NCBI RefSeq assembly: GCF_032854445.1
Contig: NC_088298.1
Span: 24,885,295 to 24,949,294, forward strand
Direction of reading: 5' to 3'
DNA length: 64,000 nt
Source: Liolophura sinensis
Lineage: Eukaryota; Mollusca; Polyplacophora; Chitonida; Chitonidae
Both the position numbers and the translations under genes were made by a program. Shown one piece after another: positions 53,855 through 64,000 of the stretch; positions within the stretch are counted from its first letter, which is position 1; each line of letters starts with the position of its first letter. Below the pieces are notes generated by a model. That model did not search any database and was not told the DNA's origin. It saw only the letters and a list, made by a program, of their open reading frames with translations.

Positions 53855-54835
53855 TCAACTGGGGTGAAACTTTCAAGGGTAAAAGCCAGGTCATCTGTGG
53901 TGAGATTCTCAAGCATAGAAGCCAGGTCACCTGGGGTGAGATTCTCAAGTATAGAAGCCAGGTCATCTGTGGTGAGATTTGCAAGCATAGAAGCCAGGTC
54001 ATCTGGGGCGAGATTCTCAAGTATAGAAGCCAGGTCATCTGGGGTGAGATTCTCAAGTGTAGAAGCTAGGTCATTTGGGGTTAGATTCTCATGCATAGAA
54101 GCCAGGTCATCTGGGGTGAGATTCTCATGCATAGAAGCCAGGTCATCTGGGGTGAGATTCTCAAGTATAGAAGCCAGGTCACCTGGGTGTGATTCTTAAG
54201 TTTAGAAGCCAGGTCATCAAGGGCGAGATTTTCAAGCATACCAGCCAAGTCTTGCCGGGCAAGATTCTCAAGCATAGAAGCCAGGTCATCTGGGACGAGA
54301 TTCTCAAGCATAGAAGCCAGGTCACCTGGGGCGAGATTCTCAAGTATAGAAGCCAGGTCATCTGGGGTGAGATTGTCAAGTATAGAAGCCAGGTCATCTG
54401 GGGCGAGATTCTCAAGTATAGAAGCCAGGTCATCTGGGGCGAGATTCTCAAGTATAGAAGCCAGGTCACCTGGGGCGAGATTCTCAAGTGTAGAAGCCAG
54501 GTCATCTGTGGTGAGATTCTCAAGTATAGAAGCCAGGTCATCTGTGGTGAGATTTGCAAGCATAGAAGCCAGGTCATCTGGGGCGAGATTCTCAAGTATA
54601 GAAGCCAGGCCATCTGTGGTGAGATTCTCAAGTATAGAAGCCAGGTCATCTGGGGTGAGATTCTCAAGCATAGAAACCAGGTCATTTGAGGCAAGATTCG
54701 CAAACATACAAGCCAAGTCTTGTGGGCCGAGATTCGCAAGCATACAAGCCAAGTCTTGTGGGCCGAGATTCGCAAGCATACAAGCCAGGTCATCTGGGGC
54801 GAGATTCTCAAGCATACAAGCCAGGTCAACAGGAT
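53855..54835. repeat. 36-bp minisatellite, ~27 units
   Basis: Unit GGTCATCTGGGGCGAGATTC then TCAAGTATAGAAGCCA. Because 36 is divisible by 3, several frames on both strands stay open (for example 244 codons, minus, with DDLASILENLAP repeats). Confidence 0.95.
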
Positions 54836-54839
54836 CCTA

Positions 54840-57070
54840 GTTTTGGCAAACTATAACAACCAGAATGCGTTATCTGAGTAAATTTGTAAGGGCCCTTTCC
54901 AGCAAATGTTTATTGAGTATGTAGGCCGAATTTGTTGTGCTAAATTGAGATTAAGGTAAAGGTTTTTGGTACTAAAACTAAATCTAACTTGTAACTGCTG
55001 GAAGTTTTGAAATTCCAAGTCATTACCCATTAAAGTCTTCCAACTTGTAATACGTAGAAACAACTTCACTGTCATTTTCAGGATCAACTTTCGTTTTCAG
55101 TATGAAGTAGAATTTGTCATATGATGTGTCATTATCAAATAGGAATTGTGGCTTTTTCAAACTATTTACTTGCTGTAGACCAAGGCCTGGGTGAGCATGC
55201 CCCTGAATTGAAGGCTATTTGTGAGATCCTTATGAAAGCTTAATTATCTGAAAAAAACCTGAATATTTCAAAAAGGAAAACCTACACTAATAATATAACT
55301 TCAGTCTGTCTTTTTTTATTTTTAAATTTATACATGTCTATGTACAGGATACTTTCTGAATTTTTTTTCTTTAAATGAAATTTTCATTACGGCAAGTTAC
55401 TGCCGAAGTGTTCCATAGACCTTACCATAATTCCAAAGGTGCATTATGACACTCTTACCTTGTACCCATGTGGTTCCCTATCCCAGTGTGCTTTACATGT
55501 AAATGTACGTTAATTTGAACTCTGTTGCCTCTCTGCTAGAGTAAAGAAGGTTGACACTTTAACATTAACCATTAGAACAGAATATATCCCCAACTTTTTG
55601 CTTATTTGTTATATGTAAAATGTCACTTGTATCAAAACCAGCCCGAATAATACAATACGAATTATTCTCTTATCTGATTTCTGTTTGCAATCTTGGCCCC
55701 TACCCCCACTAACATCAGCTAGTGCATTCATCATTATATATTCGTGTGCAGTCAGCCTCACGTATGTTTGTGATAAGAGATACTGATGTGCAGTTAAGGG
55801 TTTTATCTGAATGGGTGGTGCACAACCGTGATTCTGTGAAAATGGCTAAGTCATTTTCACAGGTGCACAACCGTGATTCTGTGAAAATGGCTAAGTCATT
55901 TTCAGAGTCAAGAGGTTGTGCTTTCGTTTCATTCTGCGTGGTTAGTGTTGTAATATTTGAGATGTGTAATTCACTATGTTTCTGTCCTAGTTTCACCATT
56001 TTCTTTAAAGTATTTTAAGCCCTTTGTACAGAACTTCTTTGTTACACAAAGAAAAGGGCCATGACATTTCAGAGCTTAGACCTAAACTTGTTTCTCTTTG
56101 CCACCAGATGGCCTCATGCTTATTATGTACAAAACTCCATATTACGATCAGCAGTGAGGAGATTATTATGAAACTTATGGAAAATATAAAAACGACATAA
56201 GTTTTGCATGGACCAGGAGTCACCATTGCACAGGAAGATACACCCCATTGTCATACATCTCAACCCAAATACTTCAGCTCAGGAGCAGACAACTGCCAAA
56301 GAAAACTGCTCCAAATCTGGGGAGAAATTAAATTAGGGTTTTAGTTATTACCTCCCCTTTGTCTGCTGTTTACAATTTGACTTTAAACTGGATTAAGAAA
56401 ACAGGTTTTTGGGGTTTTTTTTATATACTAGACCCAACATCTTTACTTCTGTGTGCAAGTTGTTAGTGGAGCGAATGCTGATCATGCAAGGCCAGTCAAA
56501 TGTGTAACTGTGTATGTTAAATTGATGATAAATTCTGACAGTCTGATGTAAGTCATTGAGGATACCCATGATGATGTCAGTGACTGATGATTGGCATCAC
56601 AGAGAAGATCTGAATAACCCTTGAATGACAATAAATTGTGGAGTGCATAATACTTACAAAAATCAGGTTTGTGTTTTTTACCGTACTTATTTTACAAATA
56701 CAAGGGTTCAGTCCTGAGTGGAGTCATACCATTATGTCAAAGTTGTAAAAACCAGGTCCCGTATTTATCAAGCAACTTAAGACTCAAGTCATAAATTGCA
56801 AGTCCTTAAAAGGCCTAATTCAAAACAGGAAAGGACTCAAATTATGGGTAGAGAATTGTTCTGCACTAAGGAATGTGTGTACAAATTTAAGCCTAAACTT
56901 TTTAGAGCTGTCTTTGAATTTTTCACATTTGATAAATAAGGTTTCACTTTTCAAATTCTGAACTGGACTCTTTAAGCAAATTTTGCAGTTTATGGCTTTA
57001 GGCCTCACCAATTTACATTGTATGTAGGATGGAATAAATCTTTTTATAATGTCATAAGACGGTTGGCTTG
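54840..57070. other. No gene recognised
   Basis: AT-rich 3' flank with short frames only. Apart from the 45-bp duplication at 55.8 kb I see no structured element. Confidence 0.5.
55817..55903 (+). repeat. 45-bp perfect tandem duplication
   Basis: GGTGCACAACCGTGATTCTG and GAAAATGGCTAAGTCATTTT occur twice, at 55817 and 55862. Confidence 0.95.
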
Positions 57071-57074
57071 CCCG

Positions 57075-58142
57075 TAACAGAATAAAACTGGTGTGGCCTA
57101 AATCTCAAGTTGCCTTGATATGGTTGCTTAAGTGTCACGTGAATCTCAAGTTGCCATGGTATGGGTGCTTAAGTGTCACATGAATCTCAAGTTGCCATGG
57201 TATGGTTGCTTAAGTGTCACATGAATCTCAAGTTGCCATGGTATGGTTGCTTAAGTGTCACATGAATCTCAAGTTGCCATGGTATGGGTACTTAAGTGTC
57301 ACGTGAATTTCAAGTTGCCATGGTATGGTTGCTTAAGTGTCACGTGAATCTCAAGTTGCCTTGGTATGGATGCTTAAGTGTTGCCTAAATCTCAAGTTGC
57401 CATGGTATGGATGCTTAAGTGTCGCCTAACTCTCAAGTTGCCATGGTATGGGTGCTTAAGTGTTGCCTAAATCTAAAGTTGCCATGGTATGGTTGCTTAA
57501 GTGTCGCCTAAATTATAAGTTGCCATGATATGGTTGCTTAAGTGTCACTTAGATCTCAATTTGCCATGGTATGGGTGCTTAAGTGTTGCCTAAATCTCAA
57601 GTTGCCATGATATGGTTGCTTAAGTGTTGCCTAAATCTCAAGTTGTCATGGTATGGTTGCTTAAGTGTGGCCTAGATCTCAAGTTACCATGGTATGGTTG
57701 CTTAGGTGTCGCCTAAATCTCAAGTTGCCATGATATGGTTGCTTAAGTGTGGCCTAGATCTCAAGTTGCCATGATATGGTTGCTTAAGTGTCGCCTAGAT
57801 CTCAAGTTGCCATGGTATTGGTGCTTAAGCGTGGCCTAGATCTCAAGTTGCCATGGTGTTGGTGCTTAAGTGTCGCCTAGATCTCAAGTTGCCATGGTAT
57901 GGTTGCTTAAGTGTCGCCTAGATCTCAAGTTGCCATGATATGGTTGCTTAAGTTTCGCCTAGATCTCAAGTTACCATGATATGGTTGCTTAAGTGTCGCC
58001 TAGATCTCAAGTTGAGATGGTATGGTTGGTTAAGTGTCGCCTAGATCTCAAGTTGCCATGGTATGGTTGGTTAAGTGTCGCCTAGATCTCAAGTTGCCAT
58101 GGTATAGTTGGTTAAGTGTCGCCTAGATCTCAAGTTGCCTAC
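57075..58142. repeat. 41-bp minisatellite, ~25 units
   Basis: Unit GTTGCCATGGTATGGTTGCT then TAAGTGTCGCCTAGATCTCAA. Early units read TCACATGAAT where later ones read TCGCCTAGAT, a directional change along the array. Confidence 0.95.
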
Positions 58143-58254
58143 ACCATCCATTCCATTCTAAGTATCCGCAGTATTGTGATTTAAAGCCTCTAAATTCCTG
58201 TTATGGATAGCTGCAAAATGATTTTTTTTTAGATAGTCTATTTGTGGTCTGTTT

Positions 58255-58580
58255 TTATTTAGTTATTTTTTATTTGATTGGAGTTTTATGTTATATTCAA
58301 GAATATTCCACTTACCATAATTCTTCTAAAATTTGGGACATATATTAGCATTTTTGAAAGTAGAATATTACATTTTTTTTTACCAGCCTTTTGGAAAAGT
58401 AAAGATATGAGTACCATGTGAGAAAAAAGAAACTCAACATTCCTGCTAGAATTACATATATATTGGTAAAATGAGCAGATCAGGTGTCCCAAATTTTAGA
58501 AGAAACAGGGTATGATGAAACCACTGACAGGTTGCTGGCAGACTTTCCCACATACGACCGGAGAGGAAAAGTTGGGTAGA
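58255..58580 (-). mobile_element. SINE, split copy
   Basis: Tail-side sequence at 58255-58320 (TTATTTGATTGGAGTTTTAT) and body at 58525-58570 (AGGTTGCTGGCAGACTTTCC, ACATACGACCGGAGAGG) are separated by about 200 bp of unrelated sequence. This could be an insertion into one SINE or two separate fragments. Confidence 0.45.
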
Positions 58581-58887
58581 CCGCTATCTGGTCGATATTG
58601 ATGACAGACACTTCTACACATATAGACATGTGGTTACAACATCAGCTTGATGTCACTGAACGCTTACTGCCACCTAAGCTCTACAAATAGTGAGAGCAGG
58701 CAAATCTACAAATTCCCTGCCATAAGTCGGGTTTGAACTTGTACCTCGTGTGTCCTAGAGACTGAAAAGGGAAGTATGGCTGGAATTTAACCGCTACCTC
58801 GTGTCTAGGAGAATGAAAGGCTTCTACTTACACATGTTTCACATCCTTAAGCTCATGACATATTATCCACATTACACACATTATAGT

Positions 58888-59000
58888 CATTATTTATTTA
58901 TCTGATTGGTGTTTTGTGCCATACCCAAGAATACTTCACTAATACGACGACTTCCAGGATTATAGTGGGTGGAAAGCTGGCAGAGCACATGAGAATTGTG
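58888..59000 (-). mobile_element. SINE, partial
   Basis: TTATTTATTTATCTGATTGG, TGTTTTGTGCCATACCCAAG and GGATTATAGTGGGTGG. Confidence 0.7.
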
Positions 59001-59975
59001 GTCATTGCAGCTATTCATGAAAACATCATTGACTACGAGCATGTTAGGTCAAAATAGAGAAAAATCAACCAGATTGTAATCAGAAAGAAATCTGTATAAT
59101 TTTTCAGCATCATAAGTTAATCTCCCCAATGAGACAATCATAAAGTGCAACAAATCATCTGAGAATTGAACGAAGTGAAATAGTTCCCCAACATCTTGAT
59201 AAAAGTTTTCATCAACAAAGTATTTGTCCGAAATTGAAAAAAATGAACTCTGATTGGCTGCCTGGTGATATGACTTACATGAGCCAATTGGCAGCATCAA
59301 CACAAAAGCATCTGGGGTAGATGTACATGCAAACAAAATCCAGAAATGACCAGCCAGAACATCCGTAACAAGACATGCCATATCCAACACTTCAGCTTAT
59401 ACATGTCCATGTATACATAACAAACGGTTAAAATTTCTAAACAGAAAAACAAAAGAAAAAAAAAAAACCCTCCACTTGCATTTACAACAAAGACAATATA
59501 CAATTCTCTATAGCACTTTCTTAAGGCATTTTCTTACAAAGAAATTTAACGTAAATGCTATGCACAAAAGCAATCATTCAAAAAAAAATAAAATAAGTCA
59601 TAAAAAAGAAGACACCTGATTTACTTGTTCAAACATTTACCAATATGCTAAATATTATTCTATGCTTTTCGGATTTTAAAAACATTTGAACATAACCAAT
59701 TGGACTAGTGCGTTACTATTGAAATGCAACATCTTGATTGTACACCCACTGTACATTTCAGTAATATATTTATGCATTAATAAAAGTTTCTCCCGTAACT
59801 ATTTGTTCATTATTAAGACAGAGATTTTCACGGTTGAGATCTTTTATGAATGTCCAGTTCTCAATGCGTATATCATCACAAATCAATTATTATACTGCAA
59901 TTCTTCAACCTTTTCGCAAGATGCTTATTTAACATGGACGAGTGGTTATTCTTTGTTTAAAACCTTTTTAAACAC
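59001..59975. other. No gene recognised
   Basis: AT-rich. A 113-codon minus-strand frame (59390-59049) has no motif I recognise and no splice context that I can support. Confidence 0.4.
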
Positions 59976-59979
59976 CCTA

Positions 59980-60795
59980 CATTGACTCCAATCATGCACA
60001 CTTTGGTCAACTGTAAACACTTCACACTGATTTCAATTGTGCAATTACTGTAACTGTGAATACTTTGGTTGAATGTAACCACTATACCTTTGTACTCATT
60101 GTGAACACTTTGGTTGAATGCAATCAGCATGCCTTTGCAAACACTGTGAACACTTTGGTTGAATGTTACCATTATGCCTTTTCAAACACTGTGAAAACTT
60201 TGGTTGAATGCAACCAGCATGCCTTTGCAAACACTGTGAACACTTTGGTTGAATGTAACCACTATGCCTTTGCACCCATTGTGAACACTTTGATTGAATG
60301 TAACCAGCATGCCTTTGCAAACACTGTGAACACTTTGGTTGAATGTTACCATTATGCCTTTGCAAACACTGTGAAAACTTTGGTTGAATGCAACCAGCAT
60401 GCCTTTACAAACACTGTGAACACTTTGGTTGAATGCAACCACTATGCCTTTGCACCCATTGTGAACACTTTGATTGAATGTAACCAGCATGCCTTTGCAA
60501 ACACTGTGAACACTTTGGTTGAATGCAACCACTATGCCTTTGCACCCATTGTGAACACTTTGATTGAATGTAACCAGCATGCCTTTGCAAACACTGTGAA
60601 CACTTTGGTTGAATGTTACCATTATGCCTTTGCAAACACTGTGAAAACTTTGGTTGAATGCAACCAGCATGCCTTTGCAAACACTGTGAACACTTTGGTT
60701 GAATGTAACCACTGTGCCTTTGTACCCATTGTGAACACTTTGATTGAATGTAACCACTGTGCCTTTGTACCCATTGGTTTAACATACTTTGGTTT
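59980..60795. repeat. 45-bp minisatellite, ~17 units
   Basis: Unit GTGAACACTTTGGTTGAATG then CAACCACTATGCCTTTGCAC and CCATT, with a four-unit (180-bp) higher-order pattern. Divisible by 3, it gives a 275-codon plus-strand frame of NTLVECNHYAFAPIV-like units and open minus frames. Confidence 0.95.
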
Positions 60796-61139
60796 AACAT
60801 ACTTTGGTTTAACATTTAACAAATCGATTCCAAATACCTTGGTTAAACGGAAACACAATGGCACAAATTGGCAACAATGTTAACCCAATGCAATGACACA
60901 AATTGTGAACACTGGCAACAACACTATAGTTTAATATGAGTTTTGGAAGCTAAGCTCTTCGAATCAAAAGACTATCTTCAAGCGCTTTCCATATGAATCA
61001 AATTGAAATCTTGTCAATGCTATGAATAATAAATACCCTGAATAATAATAAAGTGCTGACTTTACTCGTGTGTCATTCCTCTTACCTAAAAATAAATGTT
61101 ACCGTACTGGTTATTCAACAACTATAATACTGGGATGTT

Positions 61140-61500
61140 TTGTAGTGCAAGTGTCTTAATAGAAATTTACACATGTGCAAACTTTTACTACCCATTCAAC
61201 TAGCAACACAGATGGTGTTTTTGGAACACACTGGTTGTGTATCTCAATAGAAATTTATGCATGTTAACTTTATTTCCCACTCAACAAGTACAAGGACGGT
61301 GTTTTTGGTAAACATATTCAGTGCAAGCATCTCAACAGAAATTTACACATGTGCAAACTTTACCTCCCATTCAACAAGCAACATGGATGGTGTTTTTGGT
61401 GGAAACTTTTACTGCATGTACGTAAATAGAAATGTTCAAACTATACTTTTCGTTCAACATGCAGTACAGCGATGGTGTTTTGGGTGAAAACTTGTAGATT
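61140..61500. repeat. ~88-bp tandem repeat, 4 diverged units
   Basis: AATAGAAATTTACACATGTG, the CCCATTCAAC segment and GATGGTGTTTTTGG recur at about 61158, 61247, 61335 and 61424. Confidence 0.8.
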
Positions 61501-63370
61501 AAGCATCTTGGAGATGAGAATAGCATGTTAAAGTTTACTTAGCAACCCAACGTTTCTTTAAGTCCTAAAAGACGAACACTGTATGCAGCAAGATGTATTT
61601 ACAGTACACCTAATTATCATAAAATATAACACTTTAATGAAGGATTGGTTGTTATTACCTTTTGTCTAAATAAATAAAAAATTGAATACAACAGTTATTC
61701 CACTAATAAAGTTTACAGTAACTAAGTTAGTTTAAAGAAAAGAAAATTCTCAAACGTGATGGTACTCAAATTTTTAATATTTAAAGTTTCTGTTAATTGC
61801 ATTCATGATTTTGCCAAAAAAAAAAATGTATAACAAATCTAGTAACTCAAGCAGGCACAGTATCAGCACAAAGAGATGGTTGTCAACATGTTTTGTCAAC
61901 AAACTTGTCATGTTACATGAATTAGTGACAATCTTGCCTTAAAGGAGAATTTCTACCTTTTTTCTACCTTTGGAGCTTTAAAGGATTTAGACAATGTTTG
62001 GTTTTCGTTCTATCATGCTGTTTAGGATGTGTTCTAACACAGAAAAGTGCAAAATAAGCTTTTCAATGTTTTTTTTTTTTGCCATGAAGCATCAGAACAG
62101 CTTTAAACTAGTTTTTCTAAGGCCCCAGAAATCAGTCCAGAAATGTAGTCTGTAGTTATGATGTTGGTGGTGATAGCTGTCAAAACAACCCTGTTGGGGA
62201 TAAGAGTCACTGTTGGGGATAGGAGTCAGAATGGTGGCCACTGAGATGACTCAGCGTTTCCCATAGGTTCATTTGATCATTTGTAGCCACTGACAGAAAA
62301 TAAGAGTAAAATATAGAGGAAAACAGAGAATATGCCTCAAAAACTGACAAGACAAAATTTCTCCTTTTTTCGGCATAACTTTACCTCCTTTACAACCACA
62401 ATCTCTGCATTAAATGATACAAAATTACAAATAAATAAATCGCCTTGGTATGGGGGACAGTAGGCAATGGTTTTTCATTTTCAACATACTGACAATTATT
62501 TGACAGTCTTATCTTCATTTAACTTCAGATCACATTTATAAATGAGCTTGAACATGTTTTCCAAGAACTGACAAAACAGACTGGTCAAAATAGTATAAAG
62601 AGAGAGAAAAACAACTGCTATCTGTATTTTAGGGTATATGTAGGTATTAGATCAAAGATGTACATTTACATATAAGTACATTGTACACTTTGTTCAGGCA
62701 GATTCCTACAATATTTCAAGGCAGACATTTTTTGGTATTTATTACTCAAAAACATCACTAGTACCATTTCTAGTATATGTACCTAAAATGCATTCTATGA
62801 TCTATGCATAGCAATTTTTGCTAATCAATATTCATCAACAATGGTTCCCATAGTAACAATAACCACTTTGTCAATAACAACAAAATCTGTTTACAAAAGA
62901 TCTTACAATTTACCAAAGTAATGCAAAAAGTTCACTTGGTGCACAAATTTGGTCTTGCTAAAGTGTACATGTTTACATAATAGGAACAGATAACAAGCTG
63001 AATAAATATGTCTTAAATCATCATTATAAGCATTGCATAAATTCTTACTTAACATGTCAGACTACACCCTGAACGAATAGACCAATAACAAAAGTACAAT
63101 AAACTGCTATGCTAGTAAAACACTGAAAGCTACATGTATTATAGCGATACTTAACAAATTTTTTAATTTACATGTATTTTATTATTTATTTCACCGGTGT
63201 TATAACTTATTATTATTTTTGACTATATTATATGTCACTTAATTCCAACTCTTCATTTCATTGTTTGTTTTTTTGTGTTTTATATCACACTTAGGAATAA
63301 TTCATTTTCCTTTCTTCTTGTGTTTTTTTCATGTAGGCCTGTGGTGAGAGAGGAAACCTGTCAGAACTTT
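61501..63370. other. No gene recognised, UTR-like
   Basis: Non-repetitive AT-rich sequence with no long frames. Its texture is like a long 3' UTR, but no supporting exon is in the window. Confidence 0.35.
63268..63370 (-). mobile_element. Degenerate SINE-like fragment
   Basis: GTGTTTTATATCACACTTAG, GAATAATTCATTTTCC and GTGAGAGAGGAAACCTGTCA resemble the SINE body, heavily diverged. Confidence 0.35.
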
Positions 63371-63650
63371 ACGAAAAGCAGTTAAAACTGAGCAAACCAG
63401 TCAGACCCATACAGAAAACCAGCCAAAACTGAGAAAACCAGTCAAAGCCCTACAGAAAACCGGTTAGAACTGAGAAAACCAGTCACAACACTGATGAATT
63501 CAGACAGAACCAAACAGAAATCAGACTGAGCCCTATAGTCAGGTCAGAGCTCTGCAGAAACCAGCCCGAAACCTTCAGAAACCAGTCAGAAACCAGCCTG
63601 AAACCTTCAGAAACAAGCCAGAAACCTTCAGAAACAAGCCAACTTAATCA
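63371..63650. repeat. Degenerate short tandem repeat
   Basis: Units of about 16-35 bp around AGAAACCAGTCAGAA, CCTTCAGAAACAAGCC and AACTGAGAAAACCAGTC. Confidence 0.75.
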
Positions 63651-64000
63651 AAATTAAAATCAAGAATATTAACTTCCTACAAGAACATAACAGATCATTT
63701 CGTCTTTTCATATGTTCAACATTATCTTCAATGTTTTTTCTTTCTCTGTGATCAACATAATTTTCCTTACAAAAAATTTCATTCACCAGGATTACCAAAA
63801 TGATATAAAATATTTCCACAAATGAACAATTCACCCCTTGTTTTTCACACCTTTTCAGAACAAATCACCGGGTTGTGAAATTATCATACCACACAAACTA
63901 TTACACTTGATCAGAGAGCCTTGAAACATACACAGACAGATCCATTTCTGTTGTTGTTGTAGTTTTTAAGTTGTTGTTGCTGGTGTCAGAAGTGGTACAA

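Noticed and set aside
54081-54840. Frames of 244, 216, 166 and 157 codons on both strands
   Set aside because: All come from the same 36-bp tandem repeat; simultaneous openness on both strands is expected when the period is divisible by 3 and the unit lacks stops.
59049-59390. 113-codon minus-strand frame
   Set aside because: No recognisable domain, homologue or splice context; it is in AT-rich sequence where such frames arise by chance. Left as unrecognised.

Overview
The window is eukaryotic nuclear DNA. Both protein-coding genes are split into many short exons with GT..AG introns, most of the DNA is AT-rich intron and intergenic sequence, and it is packed with tandem repeats and copies of a tRNA-headed SINE. 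The SINE body (the stretch around GGTGTTTTACGCCATACTC and the GGTGGGAGGAAACC segment) is of a kind I associate with mollusc and other lophotrochozoan genomes, so a mollusc is my best guess. That rests on memory, not on a search.

Two complete genes can be read exon by exon, arranged head to head. On the minus strand, about 26658 down to 6320, lies a USP37-type ubiquitin-specific protease: 22 coding exons, 1088 codons, all junctions GT/AG and all phases consistent. It has an N-terminal PH-like domain, a USP catalytic core (Cys248, His1021, Asn1038/Asp1039, two CxxC pairs) and a long insert with four UIM-like helices and a KEN box. On the plus strand, 32304 to 51618, lies a cyclin Y (CCNY/CCNYL1) orthologue: 8 coding exons, 359 aa, with an MGNKQSCC myristoylation/palmitoylation start, a cyclin box and conserved phospho-site contexts. 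The 5.6 kb between the two recognised starts holds a CpG-richer segment (about 31430-31930) that could be a shared promoter, a pogo/Tigger transposase remnant, two foldback elements and several SINE pieces.

Layout: 1-5050, no recognised gene (one full SINE, degenerate repeats); 5055-5760, degenerate 25-bp repeat; 5821-6319, probable USP37 3' UTR; 6320-26658, USP37 with intronic minisatellites at 12.2-13.1, 16.1-16.4, 19.9-20.5 and 22.4-23.3 kb; 26.7-32.3 kb, intergenic/5' region; 32.3-51.6 kb, cyclin Y with intronic arrays at 35.5, 37.2-39.5, 40.0-40.5, 40.6-41.1, 42.5-45.4 and 50.3 kb and a THAP-domain remnant at 41.95 kb; 51.6-64 kb, 3' flank with arrays at 52.8, 53.9, 57.1, 60.0 and 61.1 kb and no recognised gene.

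The two genes have no obvious shared pathway beyond cell-cycle/Wnt connections known in vertebrates. The long uninterrupted reading frames in this window (up to 301 codons) are artefacts of tandem arrays. No CRISPR array, prokaryotic operon or clearly new biological system was found. The most unusual local features are a minisatellite that starts exactly at a splice donor and carries donor-like copies in most units, a 2.9-kb higher-order minisatellite, and the foldback elements.
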